A DNA stretch of 32,565 nt, from assembly GCA_030041275.1 (NCBI GenBank), contig JASHOE010000360.1, positions 1-32,565 on the forward strand, in the 5' to 3' direction. The notes beneath the pieces are model-generated. The model searched no databases. It saw only the letters and a list, made by a program, of their open reading frames with translations, and was not told where the DNA came from. This DNA comes from Streptosporangiaceae bacterium (GTDB lineage: Bacteria > Actinomycetota > Actinomycetes > Streptosporangiales > Streptosporangiaceae). A program made the translations under genes and the position numbers. The number at the start of each line of letters is the position of its first letter. Position 1 is the stretch's first letter. This document shows positions 1 through 9,030 of this stretch, in pieces.

Positions 1-146
1 GACCTCGCCGCACCGCGTCGGGCTGACCTGGGTCGTCTGCTCACCGCGAACGTCTCTGAGCAGGGGAACAAAAAACTTGCAACTCTGCTTGTAGCGACGT
101 AATCACGTAAGCCGAATGCTGAAGCTCCGAGGAAGTGACCTCTGTT

Positions 147-2510
147 ATGCCAGAGACCCTCTCCCTACCGGTCCTGCCCCTGGACGACACCGTCGTGCTG
201 CCGACCATGGTCGTGCCGCTTGGCCTGTCGGCCGCCGAGCCAAGGGCCGCGATCGAGGCCGCAGCAGCGGCCGCCGACCGCGACGCCGAAGCGCAGGTGC
301 TGCTCGTGCCGCGGCCGAATGGCCGCTACTCCCCCGTTGGCACCCTCGCCACGATCGAGCAGGTCGGGCGGCTGCCGAGCGGTGAGCGGGCAGCCGTCGT
401 GCGCGGCACCGCCAGGGTGGCTATCGGCAGCGGGACCGTGGGCGCCGGCCAGGCGCTGTGGGTACAGGGCACAGTCATCGACGAGCCCGAGCCCACCCCT
501 GAGGCCGCTGAGCTGGCCCGCGAGTACCGCGGCCTGGCGGTCGCCATCCTGCAGAAGCGTGGCGCCTGGCAGTTCGTCGACGGGTTGCAGCGGCTGACCG
601 ACCCATCGGCTCTCGCCGACAGCGCCGGTTACGCCGGATATATCACCACCGAGCAGAAGCAGCAGCTGCTCGAGACGGCTGACCCGAAGGAGCGCCTGGC
701 GGCCCTCGTCGGGTGGGCCAGGGACCACCTGGCCGAGCTTGACGTCGCCGAGACGATCAGCAACGACGTCAAGGAGGGCATGGAAAAGCAGCAGCGTGAA
801 TTCCTGCTGCGCCAGCAGCTCGCCGCCATCCGCAAGGAACTGGCAGAGCTGGACGGCAAGCCCGCCTCCGAGGAGGAAGACTACCGCGCCCGGATCGAGG
901 CTGCCGACCTGCCGGAGAAGGTGCGCGAGGCGGCCCTCAAGGAGGCGGCCAAGCTCGAGCGCGGCTCGGACCAGTCCCCCGAGGCCGGCTGGATCCGGAC
1001 CTGGCTGGACACCGTCCTCGAGGTGCCGTGGAGCACCCGTACCGAGGACGAGTACGACATCACCGGCGCGCGGGCCGTGCTGGACGCCGACCACGCTGGC
1101 CTGGACGACGTCAAGGACCGGATCATCGAGTACCTGGCCGTCCGTAAGCGGCGCAGCGACCGCGGCCTGCAGCTCGTCGGCGGCCGCCGCAGCGGTGCGG
1201 TGCTGGCCCTCGCCGGCCCGCCGGGAGTCGGCAAGACCAGCCTCGGCGAGTCAGTCGCGCGAGCGATGGGCCGCAAGTTCGCGCGCGTCGCTCTCGGCGG
1301 CGTGCGTGACGAGGCGGAGATCCGTGGCCACCGGCGCACCTACGTGGGTGCCCTACCCGGCCGCATCGTCCGCGCCATCACCGAGGCCGGCTCGATGAAC
1401 CCCGTCGTGCTGCTGGACGAAGTCGACAAGCTCGGCGCCGACTACCGGGGCGACCCGACGGCCGCGCTGCTTGAGGTGCTCGACCCAGCGCAGAACCACA
1501 CCTTCCGCGACCACTACCTCGAGGTCGAACTCGACTTGTCCGACGTGCTGTTCATCGCCACCGCGAACGTGGCCGACGCCATCCCGGCGCCGCTGCTGGA
1601 CCGGATGGAGCTGCTCACGCTGGACGGCTACACCGAGGACGAGAAGGTCACGATCGCACGCGGCCATCTGCTGCCCCGCCAGCTTGACCGGGCCGGGCTC
1701 GACGGCGCCGAGGTGACCCTGACCGACGCGGCGCTGCACAGGCTGGCTAGCGAGTACACCCGCGAGGCCGGCGTGCGGAACCTGGAGCGGATCATCGCCC
1801 GGGTGCTGCGCAAGGTCGCGGCGCAGGTGGAGTCCGGCACGGCGACGCTGCCGGTCACTGTGGACGACCCCGACCTGCACGACTACCTCGGTCACCCGCG
1901 GCACACACCGGAGTCCGCCGAGCGCACTGCCGTGCCCGGCGTGGCGACCGGCCTCGCGGTCACCGGCACCGGCGGCGACGTTCTGTTCATCGAGGCGTCG
2001 CTGGCAGACCCGGAGACCGGGTCGACCGGCGTGACGCTGACCGGTCAGCTCGGTGACGTCATGAAGGAGTCGGCGCAGATTGCGCTGTCCTACCTCCGCT
2101 CGCATGGCGCCGAGCTGGAGCTGCCGGTCGGCGACCTGAAGGATCGGGGCGTTCATGTGCACGTCCCTGCGGGCGCGGTGCCCAAGGACGGGCCGAGTGC
2201 GGGCGTCACAATGACCACGGCGCTGGCATCGCTGCTGTCCGGCCGGCTAGTCCGCTCGGACGTGGCCATGACGGGCGAGGTCTCGCTGACCGGCCGGGTG
2301 CTGCCGATCGGCGGGGTCAAGCAGAAGTTGCTGGCCGCGCACCGGGCCGGGATCACCACCGTGCTGATCCCGAAGCGGAACGAGCCGGACCTCGAGGACG
2401 TCCCGGAGAACGTTCGCGGCGCCCTGGAGATCCACCCGGTCAGCGACGTCCGCGAGGTGCTCAGCCTGGCGCTGGAGCCGGCTAACACGCGCGCGGCGGT
2501 TGCCGCCTAA
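147..2510 (+). CDS. lon: ATP-dependent protease Lon (LonA type)
   Basis: Cytosolic AAA+ serine protease that unfolds and degrades misfolded and regulatory proteins. The 787-residue product has the LonA order: N-terminal substrate domain (about 1-195, opening with the LPVLPLDDTVVLP segment), a coiled-coil/helical linker, AAA+ module with Walker A GPPGVGKT near residue 357 and Walker B VVLLDEVDK, then the protease domain with PKDGPSAG (nucleophile Ser684) and GGVKQKL (Lys727). The Ser-Lys spacing of 43 matches E. coli Lon, and length is typical. The start is ambiguous: ATG at 147 gives the usual short leader, while an in-frame GTG at 135 lies almost on top of the GAGGAA at 129-134. A strong hairpin terminator follows, so it is probably monocistronic. 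I looked for the HspR (HAIR) inverted repeat that controls lon in Streptomyces and saw none in the 146 upstream bases. Confidence 0.97.
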   Translation: MPETLSLPVLPLDDTVVLPTMVVPLGLSAAEPRAAIEAAAAAADRDAEAQVLLVPRPNGRYSPVGTLATIEQVGRLPSGERAAVVRGTARVAIGSGTVGAGQALWVQGTVIDEPEPTPEAAELAREYRGLAVAILQKRGAWQFVDGLQRLTDPSALADSAGYAGYITTEQKQQLLETADPKERLAALVGWARDHLAELDVAETISNDVKEGMEKQQREFLLRQQLAAIRKELAELDGKPASEEEDYRARIEAADLPEKVREAALKEAAKLERGSDQSPEAGWIRTWLDTVLEVPWSTRTEDEYDITGARAVLDADHAGLDDVKDRIIEYLAVRKRRSDRGLQLVGGRRSGAVLALAGPPGVGKTSLGESVARAMGRKFARVALGGVRDEAEIRGHRRTYVGALPGRIVRAITEAGSMNPVVLLDEVDKLGADYRGDPTAALLEVLDPAQNHTFRDHYLEVELDLSDVLFIATANVADAIPAPLLDRMELLTLDGYTEDEKVTIARGHLLPRQLDRAGLDGAEVTLTDAALHRLASEYTREAGVRNLERIIARVLRKVAAQVESGTATLPVTVDDPDLHDYLGHPRHTPESAERTAVPGVATGLAVTGTGGDVLFIEASLADPETGSTGVTLTGQLGDVMKESAQIALSYLRSHGAELELPVGDLKDRGVHVHVPAGAVPKDGPSAGVTMTTALASLLSGRLVRSDVAMTGEVSLTGRVLPIGGVKQKLLAAHRAGITTVLIPKRNEPDLEDVPENVRGALEIHPVSDVREVLSLALEPANTRAAVAA

Positions 2511-2527
2511 CTGCACAACCAGCGGGG

Positions 2528-2573
2528 AACGGGGTGCGCTCGGCCAAGAGCCGTGCGCACCCTCCCCGTTTTT
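2528..2573 (+). terminator. Rho-independent terminator of lon
   Basis: The arm AACGGGG-TGCGC pairs with GCGCA-CC-CTCCCCGTT around an inner TCGGC/GCCG helix, and the distal arm runs into TTTTT. It begins 18 bases after the lon stop codon. This is the clearest intrinsic terminator in the window. Confidence 0.85.
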
Positions 2574-2703
2574 CTGGCTATCAGGACCGAAGGTTTCCGC
2601 CGGCCGATCGCGCGCCGCGGGCCTGCCAACGCGGGCGATGAACTCGTATCGGCTACGCACGCCACGTTTGCCGAACACGTGCGCCAGGTGCCCCGGCCAG
2701 CTG

Positions 2704-3486
2704 TTACCGAGCGCGGCGGCGCAGCGAGAAGGGCATCATTGCGGACTCGAGCTGAACCTTCAGGCTCATCTTGCTCTCGCCCTCGCGCCGGTCGGCGAAG
2801 TGGATCGGCAGCTCCACGATCTTCAGGCCGTGCTGCACACTGCGATAGTTCATCTCGACCTGGAAGCTGTACCCGTTGCTGCGGACGCTCGCCACGTCAA
2901 TGGTGTCCAGCGCGGATGCGCGCCACATCTTAAAGCCGGCCGTGACGTCGCGGACGCCCAGCCGCAGCAGCGCACGCACGTACAAGTTCGCGAAGCCTGA
3001 CAGCGCCTTACGGTGCCAGGCCCACTCGCTGGCCAGGCTTGCACCGCACACGTAGCGCGAGCCGATGACGACGTCTGCCTGCGTCGCGAGCAGGGTGCCG
3101 AGCATTTGCGGCAGGTATTCAGGCGAGTGGGACAGATCGCTGTCCATCTGGACGACGAAGTCCGCGCCGGCCGCGACGGCGCGGGTCATGCCGTCAACGT
3201 ATGCGCGGCCGAGGCCCTGCTTTCCTGGCCGGTGCACGACCGTGATCTTGTCAGCCCCGTACTTCTCAGCGAGCTCGTCGGCGACTGTGCCGGTGCCGTC
3301 CGGTGAGTTGTCGTCGGCGACCAGGACGCGCAGGCCGGTCAGCGGCAGGCTCAGGAGTTCCGCGACGATGACGGGCAGGTTGGCGGCCTCGTTATAGGTC
3401 GGCAGCACGACGGTGACGACGGCCGAGCGCCACGGCTCAGGTAGCTCCACCACCTCGCCGCTCAGCGCCTGCCCCCGAAGTGCCAT
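2704..3486 (-). CDS. ppm1: Polyprenol monophosphomannose synthase (GT2 family)
   Basis: Transfers mannose from GDP-mannose to polyprenyl phosphate on the cytoplasmic face of the membrane; the product feeds lipoglycan synthesis and protein O-mannosylation. The 260-residue protein has the GT2 fold signatures VVLPTYNEA (about 26-34), VADDNSPDGT (56-65), the GKQGLGRAY loop (88-96) and the metal-binding MDSDLSH (114-120). There are no membrane segments, so this is the catalytic domain only, without the Lnt-type N-terminal acyltransferase domain of fused Ppm1 proteins. ATG at 3486 is preferred because AGGGA lies about six bases upstream; a GTG at 3516 would add ten residues of poor character. It is transcribed towards lon's terminator, and no partner gene is adjacent. 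Confidence 0.92.
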   Translation of the reverse strand: MALRGQALSGEVVELPEPWRSAVVTVVLPTYNEAANLPVIVAELLSLPLTGLRVLVADDNSPDGTGTVADELAEKYGADKITVVHRPGKQGLGRAYVDGMTRAVAAGADFVVQMDSDLSHSPEYLPQMLGTLLATQADVVIGSRYVCGASLASEWAWHRKALSGFANLYVRALLRLGVRDVTAGFKMWRASALDTIDVASVRSNGYSFQVEMNYRSVQHGLKIVELPIHFADRREGESKMSLKVQLESAMMPFSLRRRAR

Positions 3487-3632
3487 TCCACATCCCTGCC
3501 CAACGTCCATGGCCACCCCGGCCGTCCTTGTAGTCCTTCCCCGACCGGGGTGCTCCAGACCGGGCAGCCTAGCGGCGGCCAGCGCTACCCGGACAATCGA
3601 TGCGATCTTACCGATGACGGGAGCTATCCGTG

Positions 3633-4907
3633 CTAGCCGGGGCCGCCCATCCCAAGCTGGGGCGTCTCATTTCCGCCGTGGCGAGGACCGCCGGTCCCGT
3701 GCTCGTCGTGGCCGTGGCTGCCGACCTGGCGGCCGCCGCGCACGTGGCAATGACCGTCGTGCTCGCTGTCCGGGGGACCGCCCATCATCCTCAACATGGG
3801 CCATCCGCCGGTCCGCACGAAGCGGACCAGCAGGACGCCCGCGGTCAGCAACCCCACAACGTTCAGCCACGTCGTGTAGTTCCACGAGACGGCCTCAACA
3901 GTCACCCTGGCGGCGCTGCGCGACGGGACCAGCCCGAGTCCGCTGAACACAAGCTCCGCTGCGTAGCCCGCCACCACCATCGCCGCGTAGAACGTGGCCA
4001 GGATGACGGCGGTCATCTTGATCCCGTAGTACTTCCGGTAGATGTTCAGGATCGGCAGGATGATCAGGTCCGCGAAGATAAACGAGGTCGCGCCCCCGAA
4101 ACTCATGCCGGCCTTCCACAAGACCGCGGCAAGTGGCACGTTTCCGACCGAGCAAACGAAGGTCAGCATCGCTACGACCGGGCCGACCAGCGGCCCCCAG
4201 AACTGTGCCGCGAGCGGGTGACCCGACAGGAAAAAACCGCGCCAGAAACTGTCCGGTACCCAGGCGCCGATGCAGCCGGCGATCAGGAGGCCGACGGCGA
4301 TGTCCCGGATGATCGCGGCCCATTCCATGACGAAGACGTGCGACACCGAGGTCAGGCCGTCGGCAGACAGCAGCCGGCGACGGAGCGGTTCACCTGCGGC
4401 CACTGACATCTCCATCGCGGCATGGCCTTCCATTGACCCGGCCACCGCGCGGTCGGCCTGCGCCCGTGCTTCCGTCAGCCGCCGCTGAGTGGCGAGCCGA
4501 CGCAGCAGAAGTGCCACGATCGCGATCATGACCGGGCCGCCGCCAAATTCAGCGGCGGTGAACTGCCAGCCCATGAGCAGCGCGAGCAGCACGCCGAGCT
4601 CTATCACCAGGTTGGTCGAGGCGATCTCGAACGCCATCGCGGCGGCGAAGCTTGCGCCCTTGCGGAATAGCGAGCGCGCCAGGGCGACGGCGGCGTAGGA
4701 GCACGATGACGAAGCCGCCCCGAGACCGGTAGCGATGGCTAGGGTGCGCGGCCGGTCGTCACCAAGCAATCTGGCGATCGCGGCCTTAGAGACCAGCGCC
4801 TGCACGACGGCGGAAAGCACGAAGCCGAGGATCAGCGCCCAGGCGATCTGCCAGGCCATGGACCCTGCCACGGCCAGTGCGTGGCCGATGGCGTCAACTG
4901 CCCGCAC
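3633..4907 (-). CDS. UPF0718/ArsP-type permease with His-rich C-terminus
   Basis: Integral membrane permease of the ArsP_1 (DUF318) superfamily; characterised relatives export organoarsenicals or metal ions. The 424-residue product has about eight to ten hydrophobic segments. It carries the two family signatures: SSCSYAA (Cys69) followed by RKGASFAAAMAFEIAST, and later FVCSVGNVPLAAVLWKAGMS. The central cytoplasmic loop is hydrophilic. The last 45 or so residues hold seven histidines and a cysteine (about 383-410), a likely soft-metal binding tail. GTG at 4907 is supported by GGAGGT four bases upstream. A CsoR-like operator overlaps the predicted -10 about 65 bases upstream, so metal- or sulfur-responsive derepression is inferred. 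The substrate is unknown; copper, another soft metal, or arsenical are candidates. Confidence 0.88.
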   Translation of the reverse strand: MRAVDAIGHALAVAGSMAWQIAWALILGFVLSAVVQALVSKAAIARLLGDDRPRTLAIATGLGAASSSCSYAAVALARSLFRKGASFAAAMAFEIASTNLVIELGVLLALLMGWQFTAAEFGGGPVMIAIVALLLRRLATQRRLTEARAQADRAVAGSMEGHAAMEMSVAAGEPLRRRLLSADGLTSVSHVFVMEWAAIIRDIAVGLLIAGCIGAWVPDSFWRGFFLSGHPLAAQFWGPLVGPVVAMLTFVCSVGNVPLAAVLWKAGMSFGGATSFIFADLIILPILNIYRKYYGIKMTAVILATFYAAMVVAGYAAELVFSGLGLVPSRSAARVTVEAVSWNYTTWLNVVGLLTAGVLLVRFVRTGGWPMLRMMGGPPDSEHDGHCHVRGGRQVGSHGHDEHGTGGPRHGGNETPQLGMGGPG

Positions 4908-4967
4908 GCTACCTCCGCGCTGTCCTGACCCCAGTCTCGTGCCGGGTCGCCAGCCGACCCGTCCAGG

Positions 4968-4987
4968 CTATACCCCCGTAGGGTATC
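4968..4987 (-). promoter_or_regulatory. CsoR/RcnR/CstR-type operator on the permease promoter
   Basis: On the minus strand the site reads GATACCCTACGGGGGTATAG. Its arms ATACCC (4986-4981) and GGGTAT (4975-4970) flank a 5-bp centre. This is the A/T-C-tract, G-tract-A/T layout of CsoR-family operators and closely matches the B. subtilis copZA site as I remember it. A -10-like TATAGC (4972-4967) overlaps the promoter-proximal arm, which fits repression. No CsoR-family gene is in the window. Confidence 0.75.
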
Positions 4988-5113
4988 AGCCGAGGTCCGC
5001 TTGCCCCCGGCCTTGTCAGCGTGACGGCCGATCACCGCGGGCGTTTTCCGGCCGACGCGCCCGGCTTGAGCTCGCTGCGGCATTTCGCCGATCATGTGCG
5101 CGATCATGTGCGC

Positions 5114-6616
5114 ATGTCTGCTCCTGCCCAGCCCAGTCACCCTGCGCAAACTCCGCCGCAAGCCGGACCCCTGGCCACGATTCAGCACGTCGTGCACGTC
5201 ATGCTCGAGAACCGGTCTTTCGATCACATGCTCGGCTTCCTCTACCCCAACAAGTCAGGTCCGGGCGGCCAGGCCTTCGAGGGACTCACGGGCAGCGAAT
5301 CGAACAACGACAGCACCGGCAAGCCGGTCACGGTGTTCCAGATCGACGCCTCCGGCGCTGGCGCCTATTTCATGCCGGGCGCCGACCCGGGCGAGGGCTA
5401 CGCCAATACCAATGTCCAGCTATTCGGCACTGGCAGCGAGCCGAACCCGCCAACGCCGACGATGACCGGGTTCGTCACCAGCTTCGCGGCGGCCATCCCG
5501 TTCGATCAGCGTTCCGGTCGAAGCGTCGAGTCTGGTACGACGCCGGCCAGCATTATGGGCGTCTTCCCGCCGACGGCGCTGCCCGTGCTGTCAGGGCTCG
5601 CGCGCGGCTTCGCCGTCTGCGACCACTGGTACAGCTCCGTTCCGACCGAGACGTTCCCGAACCGGGCTTTCGCCTGCGCCTCCACCAGCCAGGGCCACAT
5701 GAACGACGCGACGTCGTCATTCACCGTGCCTAGCATCTTCGGCCTGATGACCACGCACGGGGTGAGCTGGAAGATCTACGGCTACGACGCAGAACCGCTC
5801 ACCAGGGCGAACTTCCCGGACACCATGGACGCCCCCGAGGCCAACTTCGGCAAGTTCGCAGACTTCCAGACGGACGCGGCGGCCGGGCAGCTGCCGGCGT
5901 ACTCGTTCCTCGAGCCCAGCTGGGGCTCGACCGGCAACAGCCAGCACCCCAACTACGATGTCGCGCTCGGCGAGAGCTTCATCCTGGAGGTCTACCAGGC
6001 GGTCCGCAACGGGCCTGGCTGGGCGAGCACGCTGCTCATCATCACGTATGACGAACACGGGGGCTGCTACGACCACGTCCCCCCGCCAGGGGGCGCGACG
6101 CCGCCCGACAGCACGATCGGCGAGTTCGGCTTCGACTTCACCCGGTTTGGCGTCCGCGTACCCGCGGTGCTTGTCTCGCCGCTGATCTCCGCTGGCACGA
6201 TCCACCGGGTGCCGCTGGGCAGTACGCCGCTCGACCACACATCTGTGCTCAAGACGATCGAAACCCGCTGGGGTCTGCCTGCGCTGACCGCGCGCGACGC
6301 CGCGGCCCCCGACCTCGGCGGAGTGCTGACCCTGACCACGCCGCGCACCGACGATCCGCTGGCAGGCGTGTCCGCACCCACGTCCACCGGCCCGAACCCG
6401 GCGGCTGGCGAGGTCTCGCATCTGCTCAGCGCCCAGGCGCAGCTGGTTTCCGACCTCCAGGTGCCGCTCAACAGGCTGACCAGCGCGCCGCTGCTACCCA
6501 ATCAGAGCACGCCCGCCGACTACGCGAACTACATCGCCGCGCGAACCGACACCTGGAAGACGGCTCGAGCGGAAGGAGACGCACCAATCGGCGCAGGGCC
6601 TAACCCGACGTCGTAG
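5114..6616 (+). CDS. Phosphoesterase family protein (phospholipase C / acid phosphatase AcpA-like)
   Basis: Member of the phosphoesterase family PF04185, which hydrolyses phosphate mono- or diesters (phospholipase C, AcpA). The 500-residue product starts the domain at [15 protein letters not shown] (Glu32-Asn33 are the family metal/active-site residues). It continues with [18 protein letters not shown] and ends the core with [15 protein letters not shown], which holds the second metal cluster. It lacks the two C-terminal beta domains of true PLC enzymes, so it is closer to the AcpA-like group. No signal peptide or Tat motif is visible at this start, nor in the 31-residue extension from GTG 5021. 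It may therefore be cytoplasmic, or its true N-terminus is mis-assigned. ATG 5114 has no convincing ribosome site; the preceding bases are a short tandem repeat of CGATCATGTGCG. Confidence 0.88.
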   Translation: MSAPAQPSHPAQTPPQAGPLATIQHVVHVMLENRSFDHMLGFLYPNKSGPGGQAFEGLTGSESNNDSTGKPVTVFQIDASGAGAYFMPGADPGEGYANTNVQLFGTGSEPNPPTPTMTGFVTSFAAAIPFDQRSGRSVESGTTPASIMGVFPPTALPVLSGLARGFAVCDHWYSSVPTETFPNRAFACASTSQGHMNDATSSFTVPSIFGLMTTHGVSWKIYGYDAEPLTRANFPDTMDAPEANFGKFADFQTDAAAGQLPAYSFLEPSWGSTGNSQHPNYDVALGESFILEVYQAVRNGPGWASTLLIITYDEHGGCYDHVPPPGGATPPDSTIGEFGFDFTRFGVRVPAVLVSPLISAGTIHRVPLGSTPLDHTSVLKTIETRWGLPALTARDAAAPDLGGVLTLTTPRTDDPLAGVSAPTSTGPNPAAGEVSHLLSAQAQLVSDLQVPLNRLTSAPLLPNQSTPADYANYIAARTDTWKTARAEGDAPIGAGPNPTS

Positions 6617-6655
6617 CGGCGCTGCCAACGCCGCCCGCGGATGGCCCCGCTGTCC

Positions 6656-6661
6656 TACAGT
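6656..6661 (+). promoter_or_regulatory. -10 element for a leaderless ung transcript
   Basis: TACAGT lies seven bases before ATG 6669, so transcription would start at or next to the start codon. No Shine-Dalgarno sequence is present and no clear -35 is seen. The same TAnnGT-to-start geometry recurs at 8483-8505, 15334 and 17508. Confidence 0.5.
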
Positions 6662-6668
6662 GGCCACC

Positions 6669-7346
6669 ATGGCGGCACGCTCCCTGACCGAGCTCGTCGC
6701 CCCGGACTGGGCCGAGGCGCTGCGGCCGGTCGAGTCAAAGATCACCGAGCTCGGCGGGTTCCTGCGGACAGAGATCAGCGAAGGGCGCAGTTACCTGCCC
6801 GCCGGCAACAACATCCTGCGCGCATTCCGCCGGCCGATGGCGGACGTGCGAGTGCTCATCGTCGGCCAGGACCCGTATCCCACGCCCGGCAACCCGGTCG
6901 GCCTGAGCTTCTCCGTCGCGCCTGACGTGCGGCGGCTGCCTGGCAGTCTGGTCAACATCTTCGTCGAATACGCCGCCGACCTTGGCTACCCTCGGCCGTC
7001 GACCGGTGACCTGTCACCCTGGTCCGAGCGCGGCGTCATGCTGCTGAACAGGGTGCTTACTGTCCAGCCTGGCAAGCCAGGATCGCACCGCGGCAAGGGC
7101 TGGGAGCAGGTCACCGAGCAGGCGATCCGTTCGCTAGCCGCGCGCGGCGGGCCGCTCGTCGCGATTCTGTGGGGCAACGACGCGCGCAACCTCGCACCGC
7201 TGCTCGGCGCGACGCCCACGATTCAGTCCGCCCACCCGAGCCCGATGTCCGCCGACCGAGGCTTCTTCGGCTCCCGTCCCTTCAGCCGCGCCGATGAGCT
7301 CCTGCAGCGCCAGGGCGGCGAGCCGCTGGACTGGAAACTGCCCTAG
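6669..7346 (+). CDS. ung: Uracil-DNA glycosylase, family 1
   Basis: Excises uracil from DNA at the start of base-excision repair, in the cytoplasm. The 225-residue protein has motif [20 protein letters not shown] with catalytic Asp68. The Pro after Tyr replaces the usual His, as I recall also for mycobacterial Ung, so it is not a defect. It also has [19 protein letters not shown], the uracil-recognition strand AILWGNDA, and the leucine-loop/catalytic-His motif HPSPMS. Length is typical. ATG 6669 is chosen over the GTG at 6660 because a -10-like TACAGT ends seven bases upstream and no ribosome site exists for either. The stop codon overlaps that of the convergent amidase gene within a shared CTAG. 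Confidence 0.96.
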   Translation: MAARSLTELVAPDWAEALRPVESKITELGGFLRTEISEGRSYLPAGNNILRAFRRPMADVRVLIVGQDPYPTPGNPVGLSFSVAPDVRRLPGSLVNIFVEYAADLGYPRPSTGDLSPWSERGVMLLNRVLTVQPGKPGSHRGKGWEQVTEQAIRSLAARGGPLVAILWGNDARNLAPLLGATPTIQSAHPSPMSADRGFFGSRPFSRADELLQRQGGEPLDWKLP

Positions 7347-8476
7347 CGGTATCCGGCCGCAGCCTCGATGATCGCGCCCGTGGCGAGCAGCAGCTCCTCT
7401 CCACCCGGCGGCCCGATCAGCTGCAGGCTCGCCGGCAGCGAATGCTCGCTCGGGACCGGCAGCGCCAGCGCCGGGAAGCCCGCCAGGTTGACTGCGTTCG
7501 TAAACGCGGTGAAGTGCAGCGTCGGCGGCGCCGTCAGCGGTGGCGGGTAGAACGGCACCGTGGGCAGCGCGAGCAGGCCGCCCGCAGCGGCCAGCGCGTC
7601 GGTCATCGCCTGCCGCCAGTCGGGCTGATCGGCCTGGGCGCGGCTCACCTGTCCAGGCGTCACCTGCTCGGCTGCGATAAGCCGCGCCAGGACGTTGGCA
7701 CCGATCAGCGCGCGTCGCACGGGATCGTCGAGCAGGACCCGGTTCGACTCGGCCGCCTCCGCGTCGAGGATCACGCCGCAGGTTTCCCGCGCCGCCAGCC
7801 AGCCGGGCAGCTCGATGTCCGCCACGTCGAGCCCGCTGCGGGCAAGCGCGGCGTCGACTGCTGCGTCGATCCGCGGATCTACCTGGAATCCAGCGGGCCG
7901 GATCCGCCCGATCCGGCCCGCCGCTGACGCGGCTACCCGAAAGCCCGGCTCCAGCAGAGTCATGCCTGCCACGACGCCCGCGACGTCCCGCGCCATCGGC
8001 CCCACCGTGTCGAGGCTCGGCGCGAGCGGCCACACGCGGTCCAGCGAGATCCGGCCGTGGGTTGTCTTCAGCCCGGTCACGCCGCAGAACGCGGACGGTA
8101 TCCGGACCGAGCCCCCGGTATCCGATCCATAGGCGACGTCGGCGTCTCCGACGGCTACGGCGACCGCCGACCCGCTCGACGAGCCGCCCGGCAGCAGGGC
8201 CGGATCCAGCGGGTTGACGGGCGTGCCGAACCAGTCGTTGAGACCCGCTCCCCCGTAGGCGAGCTCGTGCAGATTCGCCTTGCCGACGATGACAGCGCCG
8301 ACGGCGCGGGCTCCTGCCAGGCACGCAGCGTCACGGTCGGCGGGCTGGGCCGTCTTCGCGACGGCGCGGCTCCCGGCGGTGGTGGGCACGCCCTCAACGT
8401 CGATCAGGTCCTTGACGGCCAGCCGGATCCCCGTGGCGTCGTGCGCGTGCGTCAGTCGGGTGATGAACGTCGACAT
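7343..8476 (-). CDS. Amidase signature family hydrolase
   Basis: Amide-bond hydrolase of the amidase signature family (GatA/AtzE/allophanate-hydrolase relatives); the exact substrate is not predictable. The 377-residue protein contains all parts of the Ser-cisSer-Lys triad: AVKDLIDV (Lys22), [13 protein letters not shown] (cis-Ser around 99-100) and [14 protein letters not shown] (nucleophile Ser123). It is short compared with GatA (about 480 residues), and no gatB or gatC is nearby, so a role in tRNA amidation is unlikely. ATG 8476 is seven bases from a TACAGT -10 element, suggesting a leaderless transcript. Longer starts up to 8584 would run through the divergent NUDIX gene and are rejected. 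Confidence 0.9.
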   Translation of the reverse strand: MSTFITRLTHAHDATGIRLAVKDLIDVEGVPTTAGSRAVAKTAQPADRDAACLAGARAVGAVIVGKANLHELAYGGAGLNDWFGTPVNPLDPALLPGGSSSGSAVAVAVGDADVAYGSDTGGSVRIPSAFCGVTGLKTTHGRISLDRVWPLAPSLDTVGPMARDVAGVVAGMTLLEPGFRVAASAAGRIGRIRPAGFQVDPRIDAAVDAALARSGLDVADIELPGWLAARETCGVILDAEAAESNRVLLDDPVRRALIGANVLARLIAAEQVTPGQVSRAQADQPDWRQAMTDALAAAGGLLALPTVPFYPPPLTAPPTLHFTAFTNAVNLAGFPALALPVPSEHSLPASLQLIGPPGGEELLLATGAIIEAAAGYR

Positions 8477-8482
8477 CGGGAC

Positions 8483-8505
8483 ACTGTATCGGCGCGGGCT
8501 AGGGT
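8483..8505. promoter_or_regulatory. Back-to-back leaderless promoters of amidase and NUDIX genes
   Basis: Minus strand: TACAGT (8488-8483) precedes the amidase ATG by six bases. Plus strand: TAGGGT (8500-8505) precedes the NUDIX ATG by five bases. Only 34 bases separate the two start codons, so each promoter's -35 region must lie over the other gene's start. The two cannot easily be occupied at once. Confidence 0.65.
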
Positions 8506-8510
8506 GAACC

Positions 8511-9026
8511 ATGGCCGAAAGCGACAACGAGTCGCTTGCCGACGACTGTGTGCCCACGGTGCCTGCCTCGGCTGGCGCGCTCATCTTCGATCAGCGAAGC
8601 CGGCTGCTGATCCTCCGGCCGACGTACAAGTCGGGCTGGACCATCCCTGGTGGCGTCATGGAGGCAGGCGGTGAAACGCCCTGGCAGGCCTGTCAGCGCG
8701 AGGTGTCTGAGGAATGCGGCATCGAGGTCTCCAGCGCTCGCCTCGCCTGCGTCGACTTCCGCGCGCCGCGTTCTGGCCGGGCAGGAGGCATCCGATTTCT
8801 GTTCGACTGCGGCGAACTGGATGACAGTGTCTTGTCGGCCATCACACTCCAGGCTGCAGAACTGACCGAGCACCGGCTAGTTCCGGTGCACGACGCGCTG
8901 CCGCTGCTGCGCAAACCAATCCGCCGCCGCGTTCGCGCGGTGCGCACGCCGGACGGCGCGAAACCGCTTCCGCACTGCGTTTATCTCGAGAACGGCCGCC
9001 CGATCAGCGCCGTGCACCCGTCGTAG
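8511..9026 (+). CDS. NUDIX hydrolase
   Basis: Hydrolyses a nucleoside-diphosphate-linked substrate in a Mg2+-dependent reaction; the substrate is not predictable. The 171-residue product shows the NUDIX fold, with SAGALIFDQRSRLLILRP leading to the box GGVMEAGGETPWQACQREV and SEECGI. The helix carrying the catalytic REVSEE residues is intact, but the loop before it has one extra glycine compared with the consensus G-x5-E. The C-terminal third is basic (KPIRRRVRAVR). The gene is apparently leaderless, with TAGGGT ending five bases before the ATG. It shares a 34-base divergent promoter region with the amidase gene. Confidence 0.9.
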   Translation: MAESDNESLADDCVPTVPASAGALIFDQRSRLLILRPTYKSGWTIPGGVMEAGGETPWQACQREVSEECGIEVSSARLACVDFRAPRSGRAGGIRFLFDCGELDDSVLSAITLQAAELTEHRLVPVHDALPLLRKPIRRRVRAVRTPDGAKPLPHCVYLENGRPISAVHPS

Positions 9027-9030
9027 GGGC

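Noticed and set aside
60..130. Possible HspR (HAIR) operator upstream of lon
   Set aside because: CTTG appears twice (CTTGCAACTCTGCTTG), but as a direct repeat, not the inverted CTTGAGT-N7-ACTCAAG form.
165..2162. Long open frames on the minus strand opposite lon (165-1094 and 1353-2162)
   Set aside because: They mirror codon-position GC bias of lon, have no ribosome sites or recognisable domains, and lon itself is certain.
6656..6669. GTG 6660 as the ung start
   Set aside because: It overlaps the -10 element and adds only three residues without a ribosome site.
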